From assembly GCF_003121845.1 (NCBI RefSeq), contig NZ_QEWQ01000001.1, forward strand, positions 248,001 through 312,000: 64,000 bases of DNA, in the 5' to 3' direction. The notes beneath the pieces were generated by a model that did no database searches, was not told where the DNA came from, and was given only the letters and a program-made list of their open reading frames with translations. This document shows, piece after piece, positions 1 through 8,914 of this stretch (the first letter of the stretch is position 1; each line of letters begins with the position of its first letter). This DNA comes from Ignatzschineria ureiclastica. Lineage in GTDB: Bacteria; Pseudomonadota; Gammaproteobacteria; Cardiobacteriales; Wohlfahrtiimonadaceae. The translations under genes were made by a program, and so were the position numbers.

Positions 1-90
1 TCCAGTCGATCGAAAAGCTTTAAGCTTCTCACCTGCGGGCGCTCGCTCTGTCTGGATTTGCAACCATTCCCTCCCGCCGTGAGTAAGCCT
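1..90 (+). repeat. Family B repeat, partial copy (module 2b)
   Basis: This is the edge of a GC-rich Family B repeat cut by the window start. It contains the hairpin pair GCGGGCGCTC (near 36) and CCCTCCCGCC (near 70-79) seen in the larger arrays at 32, 34 and 46 kb. No gene is visible in it. Confidence 0.7.
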
Positions 91-95
91 CTATT

Positions 96-226
96 TATAG
101 TAAATTTGGTTTAAGAAAAATGATTTTAAACAACACTTGCAAGATGCCGGATAGAACAGCTTTCGCACTTCTTACAACTGATGCGCCGGCATTTTAATAA
201 GTTTATTTTGAACCGATTTCACTATA
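96..226 (+). repeat. Family A Correia-like MITE, short form
   Basis: The 131-bp element starts TATAGTAAATTTGG and ends TTGAACCGATTTCACTATA, so its ends are imperfect inverted repeats bounded by TA. The core has GATGCCGGATAGAAC and GATGCGCCGGCA, which can pair through GCCGG/CCGGC. It is one of about 14 copies in the window and belongs to the class lacking the internal segment of about 44 bp. Confidence 0.85.
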
Positions 227-293
227 AATAACTCAGAAGATTGATCCCGTCGTCGGTAGTTGGAGCTTTTTTTACACTTAAATCTAAGGCATT

Positions 294-326
294 AAAAAAG
301 CCCAAGTATTTAAAATACTTAGGCTT
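294..326 (-). terminator. Rho-independent terminator of fba
   Basis: Read on the minus strand, an AAGCCTAAGTAT stem with a short AT loop is followed by a run of six T. It lies about 60 bp past the fba stop codon. Confidence 0.85.
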
Positions 327-388
327 TCTCATTGATCATTGACCGCTAACAACGGTTATACAATCAATTGAATTGTAATAAGTAATTA

Positions 389-1474
389 TTAGTTACGATT
401 CATACCATTCAAATCTTCATACGCGACTAATACACGTTTCACAAGGCTCTCTTGACCTTTACGAAGCCAAGCGCGTGGATCGTAGTAAGCTTTATTTGGA
501 CCAAATGGATCTTTTGGATTACCCAATTGAGATTGAAGATAACCTTCATTCTCTTTGTAGTAGTTCAATACGCCTTCCCAAGTTGCCCATTGTGTATCGG
601 TGTCAATATTCATCTTGATCACGCCATAACTAATCGCATCACGAATATCTTTCAAATCTGAACCTGAACCACCATGGAATACGAAGTTCAATGGTTTTTC
701 ACCTAAATTGAATTTCTCCGCCACATATTTTTGTGAGTTATCAAGAATGATGGGTTTCAGCTCAACATTTCCTGGTTTATAAACACCATGCACGTTACCG
801 AAAGAAGCCGCAATAGTGAATCGTGGGCTCACCTTGCTCAATTCTTCATAAGCATAAGCAACATCTTCAGGTTGAGTGTAGAGAAGCGCATTATCTACTG
901 ATGAATTATCAACGCCATCTTCTTCACCGCCGGTGATGCCTAACTCGATTTCAAGTGTCATCCCCATTTTCGCAAGGCGCTCAAGATATTTTGCACAAGT
1001 TGCGATATTATCTTCTAAAGTATCTTCAGAAAGATCAATCATATGAGATGAAAAGAGCGGTTTACCTGTTTCTGCGTAGAATTTTTCACCCGCATCTAAT
1101 AAACCATCAATCCAAGGAAGTAATTTACGTGCAGCATGGTCTGTATGTAAAATCACAGGAACACCATAAGCTTCCGCCATAGCGTGTACATGTTTAGCAC
1201 CGGCAACAGCCCCTAATACAGCCGCACCTTGGCCATTGTAGTCTGCTAATTTTAAACCTTTACCGGCATAAAACTGCGCACCACCGTTAGAAAACTGAAT
1301 AATCACAGGTGATTTTGCTTTCGCAGCTGCTTCTAATACCCCATTAATAGATTCAGTATTGACAACATTGATCGCAGGAATCGCAAAGTTATTCTCTTTT
1401 GCAATCGCGAACACTTTTTGTACATCATCTCCAGAGAGAACGCCTGGTTTTACTACATCAAGTACTTTAGTCAT
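389..1474 (-). CDS. fba: Class II fructose-bisphosphate aldolase
   Basis: This zinc enzyme reversibly cleaves fructose 1,6-bisphosphate to dihydroxyacetone phosphate and glyceraldehyde 3-phosphate in glycolysis and gluconeogenesis. The 361-residue length matches E. coli FbaA (359). Class II landmarks are visible: HTDH at 110-113 (catalytic Asp and zinc His), the LEIELG.TGGEEDG segment, NVHGVYKPGN, the phosphate-binding FHGGSGS and NIDTDTQWA. A good Shine-Dalgarno (AGGAG) precedes the ATG. The gene is monocistronic, with its own terminator and a 336-bp gap upstream holding the alaC terminator. Assignment is secure from motif order and length. Confidence 0.97.
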   Translation of the reverse strand: MTKVLDVVKPGVLSGDDVQKVFAIAKENNFAIPAINVVNTESINGVLEAAAKAKSPVIIQFSNGGAQFYAGKGLKLADYNGQGAAVLGAVAGAKHVHAMAEAYGVPVILHTDHAARKLLPWIDGLLDAGEKFYAETGKPLFSSHMIDLSEDTLEDNIATCAKYLERLAKMGMTLEIELGITGGEEDGVDNSSVDNALLYTQPEDVAYAYEELSKVSPRFTIAASFGNVHGVYKPGNVELKPIILDNSQKYVAEKFNLGEKPLNFVFHGGSGSDLKDIRDAISYGVIKMNIDTDTQWATWEGVLNYYKENEGYLQSQLGNPKDPFGPNKAYYDPRAWLRKGQESLVKRVLVAYEDLNGMNRN

Positions 1475-1654
1475 ACTACAACACTCCTACATAAATTGAA
1501 AAACAGTTCTATTTTAACCGATATAAACGCCGATATCTACCGTCTTTTTGCCCCATTTCTCGACGATTCGCCAGATCTTATAACAAAAAAACTACAAGCT
1601 ATTGTCTATATGGAAAAGTTTCTCTATTCGTCAGGTTTTAAATAAATTAAAGCA

Positions 1655-1696
1655 AATTAAAAGCCATTTATCATCATGATTAAATGGCTTTTAATT
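1655..1696 (-). terminator. Terminator downstream of alaC
   Basis: A long perfect stem (AATTAAAAGCCATTTA and its complement) surrounds a 10-nt loop. The T-rich flank on the minus strand fits termination of alaC. The rest of the 1475-1810 gap holds only AT-rich sequence that must include the fba promoter. Confidence 0.75.
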
Positions 1697-1810
1697 ATAA
1701 CATACTACATTCTTAACCTATTGATTTACCGCAATTTCAATCAACCTAATGCCGTTATTTCTGCTATTTTCTTACGCTTAATTTGATAAGCCTTAGGGTA
1801 AAAATCACCG

Positions 1811-3010
1811 CTAGAGTAACCCATCTTTCACAAATAATGCTCTTAGGTTTTCAATCGCCTTCTCCGTCCGCTCTGAATCAACAATCAACCCAAAACGCAC
1901 ATAACCCTCACCACCCTCACCGAAGCCGATACCGGGCGATACGGCTACAGAAGCCTCTTTAATGAGTTTCTCAGCAAATTTCATCGAACCTAACGCTTGA
2001 TATGCTTCAGGAATTTTTGCCCATAAGAACATCGATGCTTTCGGTTTCTTTACATCCCAACCAATCGAGGCTAAGCCTTCACAGAGTTGATCACGACGGG
2101 TTTGATAACGTAGACGAATCTCTTCAACACAATCTTGAGGCCCTGTTAAAGCAACGGAAGCGGCATATTGAATTGGTGCAAATGAGCCATAATCCAGATA
2201 GGATTTCATCTTCGTAAGCGCCGCAATTAATGTTGCATTTCCCACCATAAAACCAACGCGCCAGCCGGCCATATTATAGCTTTTAGAGAGTGTATAAGCT
2301 TCAACAGCAATCTCTTTAGCCCCTTCCACTTCTAAAATGGAGGGTGCGCGATAACCATCAAAAGAGAGGTCAGCATACGCTAAATCATGCACGATCCAGA
2401 TATTATGCTTTTTCGCAAGTGCAACAATACGCTCAAAAAAGGCGATATCAACACATTCAGAAGTGGGATTCGATGGATAATTGAGAATCATCATCTTCGG
2501 TTTAACCGGTGAATTTTCAATTGCAGCTTGTAGATTTGCTTCAAAATCATCTTCAGGACCGGCCGGCACCTGAATCACTGTCGCCCCTGCAATAATCGGC
2601 CCGTAAGTATGAATGGGGTACGCAGGATCTGGTACAAGGACAACATCGCCTTTATCGAGTACAGCTAACGTTAAATCCGCTAATCCCTCTTTAGAACCAA
2701 TGGTATAAATCGCTTCTGTTTCAGGATCAAGTGTCACAGCAAATTTCCGCTGATACCAATCACAGATCGCTTTACGCACTGGCACAATCCCTTTTGAGGC
2801 TGAATAACGATGATTCTCTCCGGCTTGGGCGGCATCCACTAAGGCATTGACAATATGTTGCGGTGTTGGCTGGTCTGGGTTACCCATACCAAAATCAATG
2901 ACATCTTGACCATTGGCGGCGGCCTCTGCTTTTAACTGATCAATCACGCTAAAAACATAAGGGGGCAGCAAATCAAGACGTTTGAAGTCTGTGGATGGTT
3001 GTTGTGACAT
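1811..3010 (-). CDS. alaC: Alanine-synthesising PLP aminotransferase
   Basis: This is a fold-type I PLP aminotransferase of 399 residues resembling E. coli AlaC (YfdZ), which makes alanine from pyruvate with glutamate as amino donor. Visible signatures are the substrate-side GMGNPDQPTP segment, NYPSNPTSE (Asn binding PLP), HDLAYADLSFDG, and the Schiff-base lysine K243 in SKSYNMAGWRVGF. The C-terminal VRFGLIVDSERT holds the carboxylate-binding Arg. It is transcribed alone, away from typA. AspC-type enzymes share the fold, but the NMAGWR context favours the AlaC branch. Confidence 0.9.
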   Translation of the reverse strand: MSQQPSTDFKRLDLLPPYVFSVIDQLKAEAAANGQDVIDFGMGNPDQPTPQHIVNALVDAAQAGENHRYSASKGIVPVRKAICDWYQRKFAVTLDPETEAIYTIGSKEGLADLTLAVLDKGDVVLVPDPAYPIHTYGPIIAGATVIQVPAGPEDDFEANLQAAIENSPVKPKMMILNYPSNPTSECVDIAFFERIVALAKKHNIWIVHDLAYADLSFDGYRAPSILEVEGAKEIAVEAYTLSKSYNMAGWRVGFMVGNATLIAALTKMKSYLDYGSFAPIQYAASVALTGPQDCVEEIRLRYQTRRDQLCEGLASIGWDVKKPKASMFLWAKIPEAYQALGSMKFAEKLIKEASVAVSPGIGFGEGGEGYVRFGLIVDSERTEKAIENLRALFVKDGLL

Positions 3011-3646
3011 GAAGTTCCTCTTTGTGAATACTTTCTTGTAAATAATCTATTAATAAATCTATTCAATAATAAAAAATAGGACAGCTATTTAGTACCTCTA
3101 CATTTAGTATCTCTATATCTAAAGTCTCTACCAAATCTAGCGTCTCTATCGAATACCATTAATATAACAGCCTTTATAGGATAAGCTAGTGATCACTCAT
3201 TGATATTTCTGGTTAACCGCTGACTGACGCTTCATAACCTAATATTGATTCATAACCTCTGTTACATAACCTCTGTTATTTTTCACTCACCATGCATCAA
3301 TCATGCTTTTATAGTAAGACGTTTTATTTAATGAGGAATCCGAATGCGCTTTAGAGAGCTAAAACCTTGAGATTTTTAACTGTCGACCTTCTCGCAAATT
3401 ACGCATAATTTCAAATATTGTCAATCATCGAAAGAAGTCTATTTATTTTACAAATGAAGATTTATCACTACTTTTTTGTAATTCATTGTATTTACTATCC
3501 TTTTAAGCCTATCCATTCTCAATACCTTAAAGTAAATTAACTCAAAAAAAACGAAAAAAATAAGCTATAATATCTGCCTAGAAAACAGACAACCTTAATG
3601 CAACACGCCTGATGCAGCCCTTCTAGATTGCCATTAGGCACTGAAA
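3011..3646. other. AT-rich intergenic region between alaC and typA
   Basis: I see no gene in this divergent spacer of about 640 bp. It holds short imperfect direct repeats: variants of AGTATCTCTA/AAGTCTCTAC around 3095-3160, and CATAACCTCTGTTA repeated at about 3235-3280. The alaC promoter should lie near its left end and the typA promoter near its right end. Confidence 0.6.
3566..3571 (+). promoter_or_regulatory. Probable -10 box of typA
   Basis: A perfect TATAAT sits about 95 bp before the typA start in an AT-rich stretch. No convincing -35 hexamer is present at 16-18 bp, so the call rests on the -10 match and position alone. Confidence 0.45.
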
Positions 3647-3664
3647 ATGACTAAAGAAGAGAAA

Positions 3665-5488
3665 ATGATAGAAAAATTAAGAAACATCGCCATTATTGCC
3701 CACGTTGACCATGGTAAAACAACGCTCGTTGACCAATTGCTCAAAAGTTCAGGCACATTTGATGCACGAGAAGAAGTGGCAGAGCGAGTCATGGACTCGA
3801 ATCAGCTCGAAAAAGAGCGTGGTATCACCATTCTTTCTAAAAATACTGCGATTAATTGGAAAGATTACCGTATCAATATCGTAGATACGCCGGGACATGC
3901 GGACTTTGGTGGCGAGGTTGAACGGGTTCTCTCTATGGTTGACTCTGTATTATTACTCGTTGACTCTGTTGAAGGTCCTATGCCTCAAACGCGTTTCGTC
4001 ACACAAAAAGCGTTTGCAATGGGCTTTAAACCGATCGTAGTGATCAATAAAATTGACCGTCCTGGCGCTCGTCCTGATTGGGTTTTAGATCAAACATTTG
4101 AGCTCTTCGATAAACTCGGCGCAACAGATGAACAACTTGACTTCCCTGTAGTTTACGCTTCAGGTCTCAATGGCTTTGCCGGTTTAACGGATGATGTTCG
4201 TAGTGGTGACTTTGAGCCACTATTCCAAGCGATTGTAGATCACGTTCCTGCACCTAATGTTGAAGTCGATGCGCCATTCCAACTACAAGTCTCCTCATTG
4301 GACTACAACTCTTATGTAGGTGTGATCGGTATTGGTCGTATCAAGCGCGGTAAAGTACATAAAAATATGAACGTGGTTGCGATCGATCGTGAAGGCAATA
4401 AACGTTCTGGTAAAATTCAACAAATCCTTGGCTTCCACGGCCTTAATAAAATCGAATTTGAATCAGCACAAGCTGGCGATATCATCAGCTTTACAGGTTT
4501 AGATCCACTCTTTATTTCAGATACGATCTGTGATCCACAAAACGTAGAAGCTTTACCACCATTAACAGTGGATGAACCCACCGTTTCTATGATGTTGCAG
4601 GTAAATACTTCTCCATTTGCAGGTAAAGAGGGTAAATTTGTCACTTCACGTCAAATCAAAGAGCGTCTTGAAGAGGAACTACTTCATAACGTTGCCCTTC
4701 GTGTTGAGCCGACAGATAGTGCCGATGTCTTTAAAGTATCAGGTCGTGGGGAACTTCACCTTTCAGTCTTAATTGAAAATATGCGTCGTGAAGGCTATGA
4801 GATGGCGGTCGGTCGTCCTCAAGTCATTATTCGTGAAGAGAACGGTGAGAAACTTGAACCTTACGAAACACTAACGTTCGATATCGAAGAGCGTCACCAA
4901 GGTGATATTATGGCGCAAATGGGAACCCGTTTTGCAGAATTGCAAGATATGGTGCCAGATGGTAAAGGTCGTATTCGTATCGACTATATCATTCCTTCAC
5001 GAGGTTTGATCGGTTTCCAAACAGAGTTTATGACTCTTACCAATGGTACAGGTTTAATGTTCCATAACTTTGATCATTATGGTCCTATCAAAAAAGGTAC
5101 CGTAGGCCAACGTCAAAATGGCGTATTAATCTCAAATGGTCAAGGTAAAGCATTAGCCTATGCGCTCTTTAACCTTCAAGAACGTGGTCGCCTCTTTACA
5201 AGCCATGGTGATGAGATCTATGAAGGTCAAATTATCGGTATTCATAGTCGCGACAATGACTTAGTTGTGAATGCGCTTCGGGCAAAACAGCTAACCAATA
5301 TTCGTGCGGCAGGTACCGATGAAGCATTAACACTTTCAACGCCGATTAAGTTAACACTTGAGCGTGCTATTGAGTTTATTGATGACGATGAGTTAGTAGA
5401 AGTTACACCAAAATCTATCCGTCTTCGTAAGCGTTATTTAACTGAAGCAGATCGCCGTAAGTTACAGCGCTCAGCTAAAGATCAATAG
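3665..5488 (+). CDS. typA: Ribosome-associated translational GTPase TypA/BipA
   Basis: This translation-factor-family GTPase binds 70S ribosomes and is linked to 50S assembly and stress adaptation. The P-loop is AHVDHGKT (residues 12-19), with RGITI (G2), DTPGHADF (G3) and NKIDRP (G4). EF-G-like domains III and V and the TypA-specific C-terminus follow. I start it at 3665 (MIEKLRN) rather than the in-frame ATG at 3647: AAGAAGAG lies just upstream of 3665, while the earlier ATG has only a weak ribosome site. This gives 607 residues, the E. coli length. It is followed by a strong terminator. Confidence 0.96.
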   Translation: MIEKLRNIAIIAHVDHGKTTLVDQLLKSSGTFDAREEVAERVMDSNQLEKERGITILSKNTAINWKDYRINIVDTPGHADFGGEVERVLSMVDSVLLLVDSVEGPMPQTRFVTQKAFAMGFKPIVVINKIDRPGARPDWVLDQTFELFDKLGATDEQLDFPVVYASGLNGFAGLTDDVRSGDFEPLFQAIVDHVPAPNVEVDAPFQLQVSSLDYNSYVGVIGIGRIKRGKVHKNMNVVAIDREGNKRSGKIQQILGFHGLNKIEFESAQAGDIISFTGLDPLFISDTICDPQNVEALPPLTVDEPTVSMMLQVNTSPFAGKEGKFVTSRQIKERLEEELLHNVALRVEPTDSADVFKVSGRGELHLSVLIENMRREGYEMAVGRPQVIIREENGEKLEPYETLTFDIEERHQGDIMAQMGTRFAELQDMVPDGKGRIRIDYIIPSRGLIGFQTEFMTLTNGTGLMFHNFDHYGPIKKGTVGQRQNGVLISNGQGKALAYALFNLQERGRLFTSHGDEIYEGQIIGIHSRDNDLVVNALRAKQLTNIRAAGTDEALTLSTPIKLTLERAIEFIDDDELVEVTPKSIRLRKRYLTEADRRKLQRSAKDQ

Positions 5489-5588
5489 GTTCGTTAATCA
5501 ATAGATCCGAGTCAATAGATTCTAGTCAATGGATCTATTGTCAGCGCTTAACGGTCATTTAAGCTCAAATGATATAGATGAAAAACAG

Positions 5589-5618
5589 AAAACCGCTCAA
5601 TTAATGAGCGGTTTTTTA
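5589..5618 (+). terminator. Terminator of typA
   Basis: The stem AACCGCTCA/TGAGCGGTT with a short loop is followed by TTTTTT. It lies about 100 bp after the typA stop, past a small cluster of imperfect GTCAATAGATC repeats (about 5493-5540). Confidence 0.9.
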
Positions 5619-5709
5619 TGGTCATCACATCTCGAAAATATCATTTAAAATCAGCATGATACAATCATACCAACATTATCCCCGAGCTATGATCATCTTA
5701 TCCTGAAAC

Positions 5710-5732
5710 TTATCCACAGAAATTGTGGGTAA
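5710..5732. promoter_or_regulatory. Inverted pair of DnaA-box-like 9-mers
   Basis: TTATCCACA, a perfect match to the DnaA box TTATNCACA, faces TGTGGGTAA (complement TTACCCACA, one mismatch) across five bases, forming a near-perfect palindrome. No oriC-type genes (dnaA, dnaN, rpmH, mnmG) lie nearby, so this is probably not the origin. The sequence is observed; DnaA binding is inference. Confidence 0.4.
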
Positions 5733-5832
5733 CTTTAATCGATTTGAGGATAACGAAAAAGATCACGATTCAAGAACGAAAATAGTTGCCCTGCTTTTCT
5801 CTCTTAACCTCTTCTCTCTTGAATATTATGAT

Positions 5833-6141
5833 TTACGATTTAGGCTCTTCATCTGAAGCTTCGCTGTTCCCTTCGGTATCATCAGCAGATTTTTCTGTCG
5901 TATCCTCATCTGTCTCAGTTGGCTTTTTTGAATCGTCGCTTTCCTCTTGCGTCGTCTCTGCTTTTACTTCTTCAGCACCAGATGCCTCTGTTTTAACGGC
6001 TTCTGTTTTAGACTCCTCCGCTTTAGCGGCTGCATCTTCTGCTTTAGATTCGGTTTTGTGATCATGGGTATGATGATGCTCCGCTTTTGCTTTGCCCATC
6101 AATTCTGCAATTTTCTCTTTAATCATCTCAATAAAACTCAT
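5833..6141 (-). CDS. Small acidic, low-complexity, His-rich protein
   Basis: I do not recognise this 102-residue protein. Residues 1-19 (MSFIEMIKEKIAELMGKAK) look like an amphipathic helix. A histidine cluster HHHTHDH (about 22-28) follows, and the remainder is almost entirely Glu, Lys, Ala, Ser, Thr and Asp, so it is probably disordered. There is no signal peptide and no cysteine. I choose the ATG at 6141 because GGAGG lies five bases upstream; the in-frame ATG at 6153 itself contains that ribosome site. The His cluster could bind metal, but that is speculative. Codon structure and a strong ribosome site support a real gene. Confidence 0.65.
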   Translation of the reverse strand: MSFIEMIKEKIAELMGKAKAEHHHTHDHKTESKAEDAAAKAEESKTEAVKTEASGAEEVKAETTQEESDDSKKPTETDEDTTEKSADDTEGNSEASDEEPKS

Positions 6142-6265
6142 TTTAACCTCCATACATTGTTACGAGTATCCATCAAATGTATTGTTAAAATAACATATTA
6201 TATTAATAATTTTAAGTAAATATTATTTTTAAATAAAATAACACCAAATAAAGAGATCGAATTAT

Positions 6266-6396
6266 TATAGTAAATTTGGTTTAAGAAAAATGATTTTAAA
6301 CAACGCTTGCAAGATGCCGGATAGAAAGGCTTCCTTACTTATTACAACCGATGCGCCGGCATTTAAATAATACTTATTTTGAACCGACATTACTAT
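6266..6396 (+). repeat. Family A Correia-like MITE, short form
   Basis: A 131-bp copy running from TATAGTAAATTTGG to GAACCGACATTACTAT. It matches the copy at 96-226 almost throughout, and the next copy starts only about 25 bp downstream. Confidence 0.85.
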
Positions 6397-6421
6397 CATA
6401 CTGAAAATTAAATATATGCTT

Positions 6422-6576
6422 TATAGTAAATTCGATTTAAGAAAAAGGGGGTTCAAAAATAGATAAAACCTGACTTGCCAACACTTGCAAGATGCCGGAT
6501 AGAACGGCTTCCTTACTTATTACAACCGGTGCGCCGGCATTTGAATAATGCTTATTATTAACTACAATCACTACAA
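6422..6576 (+). repeat. Family A MITE, intermediate form
   Basis: This copy begins TATAGTAAATTCGATTTAAG and keeps part of the long-form internal segment (AAAACCTGACTTGCCA), so it is intermediate in length (about 155 bp). Its right end is degraded (AACTACAATCACTACA). Confidence 0.75.
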
Positions 6577-6655
6577 TTAAAATTAAAATTATAATTATAA
6601 TTATAATTTATACATTAAGACATTAAGACATTAAGACATTCAAAAATTATGACAT
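6577..6655. repeat. AT-rich simple repeats
   Basis: The stretch holds short tandem units: alternating AAAATT/ATAATT, then three to four copies of ATTAAGAC. It is simple sequence next to a MITE end, with no gene. Confidence 0.7.
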
Positions 6656-6756
6656 AAATATTATAACATTCATGTTTTACGGTCTCGCAGAGTTTCTCTC
6701 AGTTTACTTTTTTCATTGCTTTTTCAGTGCTCTATTGCACTCTAATATTTCATCAC

Positions 6757-7731
6757 TCAATCTATTTTTAATAATGAGCGAATCGCTACCATGTCATTAC
6801 AGAGTAGTACAATATTAATACCGGCATCAAAACAGGCTGTTACTTTCTCTTCCACACTTCCTAAGTGATTTGCACCGCCCATATCAAGATCATCACTAAT
6901 AATGGCACCGCGAAACCCGAGCTGATTACGAAGAAAGTTAAGCCATTGCTGAGAAGTAATCACTGTATGTTCAGCATCTAAGCAAGAGAAGATAATATGC
7001 GCAGGCATCAAGCCTTCAATTCCTGCCTGAATGAGCGTTTTAAAAGGTAATAAATCGCTCTCTTCTAATTCTGCTAACGATCGATCATCGCGGGCTATTG
7101 CTAAATGAGTATCCACATTGACAAATCCATGTCCCGGGAAATGCTTCGCAACACCAATAGAGCCTCCCGCTTTTAGCCCCTCATAAAGTGCTGAAACAAG
7201 CTTTGCAACGACTTTCCCATCTCGATGAAAAGCACGATCTCCAATGGCAGGATTGACGCCATAATCAAGATCACACACCGGTGCATAACTAAAATCAACC
7301 CCCACCGATTGTAACTCTCTTGCAATGGTATAACCGGTATTAAAAGCAAGCGTTAATGCCTCTTCTGGTGTGTTGTCATAATGATCCCCTAACGCTCGCA
7401 TCGGCGCTAAAGCCGTAAAGCCTTCTCGAAAACGCTGAACGCGCCCGCCTTCATGATCGACAGAAATCAGTAATTGGGGATTAATCGCCTTAATACTTGC
7501 TGTCAACGCCTTTAGTTGCTCAATATCCCGATAATTACGACTAAAAAGAATCACGCCACCAACTAGCGGATGTTGTAGCCATTCCCGCTCTTCCTCTGTC
7601 AAAATAACACCGGAAATGCCGATCAATACCGATGATTTCAGTGCCAGTAACTTCGACTTCACGTTTTCATGATTTGCGATATAGTACGTTTGATCATGAG
7701 TTTGCTGATCTAATTCATCAATCTGTTTCAT
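6757..7731 (-). CDS. nagZ: Beta-N-acetylhexosaminidase NagZ
   Basis: This is a cytoplasmic glycoside hydrolase family 3 enzyme that removes GlcNAc from anhydromuropeptides in peptidoglycan recycling. Visible motifs are VDHEGGRVQRF, SYAPVCDLD, KHFPGHGFVNVDTH (the flexible loop with the catalytic Asp-His dyad of bacterial NagZ) and ISDDLDMGG. Compared with E. coli NagZ (341 residues) it carries about 30 extra N-terminal residues before the first conserved strand and a shorter C-terminus (324 in all). The upstream start is supported by AGAAGGA seven bases before the ATG. It stands alone between MITEs. Confidence 0.93.
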   Translation of the reverse strand: MKQIDELDQQTHDQTYYIANHENVKSKLLALKSSVLIGISGVILTEEEREWLQHPLVGGVILFSRNYRDIEQLKALTASIKAINPQLLISVDHEGGRVQRFREGFTALAPMRALGDHYDNTPEEALTLAFNTGYTIARELQSVGVDFSYAPVCDLDYGVNPAIGDRAFHRDGKVVAKLVSALYEGLKAGGSIGVAKHFPGHGFVNVDTHLAIARDDRSLAELEESDLLPFKTLIQAGIEGLMPAHIIFSCLDAEHTVITSQQWLNFLRNQLGFRGAIISDDLDMGGANHLGSVEEKVTACFDAGINIVLLCNDMVAIRSLLKID

Positions 7732-7809
7732 CCGATTCCTTCTCGATATTAAGGGTTAAGCCACAACGACCTTTTGTCGCTGATTATTGGTAAGTTTAAT
7801 CTAGGGTTT

Positions 7810-7984
7810 TATAGTAAATTTGGTTTAAGAAAAATGGTTTTTAAACAGCTATCGTGGGATTTTAAAAGAACATCAAACCTGACTCACCAACACTTGCAAG
7901 ATGCCGGGTAGAACAGCTTCCTTACCTCAATCAGCTGATGCGCCGGCATTTAAATAGCGCTCATTTTAAGCCGATATTACTATA
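7810..7984 (+). repeat. Family A Correia-like MITE, long form
   Basis: A 175-bp copy with intact TATAGTAAATTTGG and CCGATATTACTATA ends. Relative to the 131-bp form it has an extra segment of about 44 bp (from AACAGCTAT through AAACCTGACTCACCA) between the left inverted repeat and the ACTTGCAAGATGCCGG core. Confidence 0.85.
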
Positions 7985-8052
7985 CTTGATGCTTATATTT
8001 TGTGATTACCTTTGTGATTATCTTTGTGATTACGCAATGATGATCTGCAAAA

Positions 8053-8859
8053 CTACTTCAAATCAATAGAATCTACTAAGAAATCAATCTCTTCTTGGGT
8101 AAAGCCTGAGCGTAATCTTGCCTCGATATTAAAGGGCGGCTTCAATGTTTGCCCATACTCATCAAGCAGTGCAAAAAAAGTCTCTTTCGGGGGTAAATTG
8201 CGAGCATTGCAGAGATAACGATACCAATGATTCCCTACTAATACATGCCCCTCCTCTTCTTCTAGAATAATATGAAGCATCGCCACGACCTCTTCTTCTT
8301 TCGCCTGTTTAAGCTTATTGATAATACCCGGCGTAACATCAAGCCCGCGAGCTTCTAATACTCTTGGTACAAGCGCCATACGAATTAAAGGGTCGTGAGC
8401 TGTTCTCTCTGCAGAATCCCATAGACCGCTATGGGCTTCAAAAGCGCCATAATAGCTGCCTGCCCGTTCTAGATATCCCGCTAGTAATCCAAAATGTTTC
8501 GCTTCATCATTCGCCACCGAAATCCAATCTTTATAAAATTGTAACGGCATATTACGAAAGCGATAAGCAGCATCTAGCCCTAAATTAATGGCATTAAATT
8601 CAATATGGCAAATGGCATGTACGAGTGCCAAAATCCCCTCTTTACTCCCTAGACCTCGGCGAGGCACATCGCTTGGATGCACTAAACGAGGGGCTTCCGG
8701 TCGTCCTGCGGGTAAAATCTCGGCAATATCATGATCACGATAAGGCGCAATCTCACCTGTTTGCAAAGCCTCATGTAAACTTCGCACTTTACTGCATTTT
8801 AATGCAGGATCTGTTTCATAGAGCGCATCGGCTACTTGTTGATAAAAATCGTTGGTCAT
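8053..8859 (-). CDS. DUF455 ferritin-like protein
   Basis: This 268-residue protein belongs by pattern to the DUF455 ferritin-like family, whose function is not settled. Possible di-metal ligands lie in four helices: CHIEFNA, NDEAKHFG, VLEARGLD and LEEEEGHV (repeated E..H spacing typical of ferritin-like di-iron sites). There is no signal peptide, so it should be cytoplasmic. It starts 55 bp after ruvB on the same strand, and co-transcription is likely. I considered the tRNA hydroxylase MiaE, also ferritin-like, but the ARGLD signature fits DUF455 better. The ribosome site (GAGAATGAG) is modest. Confidence 0.85.
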   Translation of the reverse strand: MTNDFYQQVADALYETDPALKCSKVRSLHEALQTGEIAPYRDHDIAEILPAGRPEAPRLVHPSDVPRRGLGSKEGILALVHAICHIEFNAINLGLDAAYRFRNMPLQFYKDWISVANDEAKHFGLLAGYLERAGSYYGAFEAHSGLWDSAERTAHDPLIRMALVPRVLEARGLDVTPGIINKLKQAKEEEVVAMLHIILEEEEGHVLVGNHWYRYLCNARNLPPKETFFALLDEYGQTLKPPFNIEARLRSGFTQEEIDFLVDSIDLK

Positions 8860-8914
8860 CTCATTCTCACAATACGGCTACAAACTTACTCATACAAAAT
8901 CTATTAACACAACG

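Noticed and set aside
1418-1645. 75-codon plus-strand open frame between fba and alaC
   Set aside because: Begins inside fba antisense, has no ribosome site and crosses the fba promoter region.
5710-5732. Chromosomal origin at the DnaA-box pair
   Set aside because: Only two boxes and no oriC gene neighbourhood.
8053-8859. Calling the ferritin-like protein MiaE (tRNA hydroxylase)
   Set aside because: The EARGLD context and overall pattern fit DUF455 better; MiaE motifs were not recognised.
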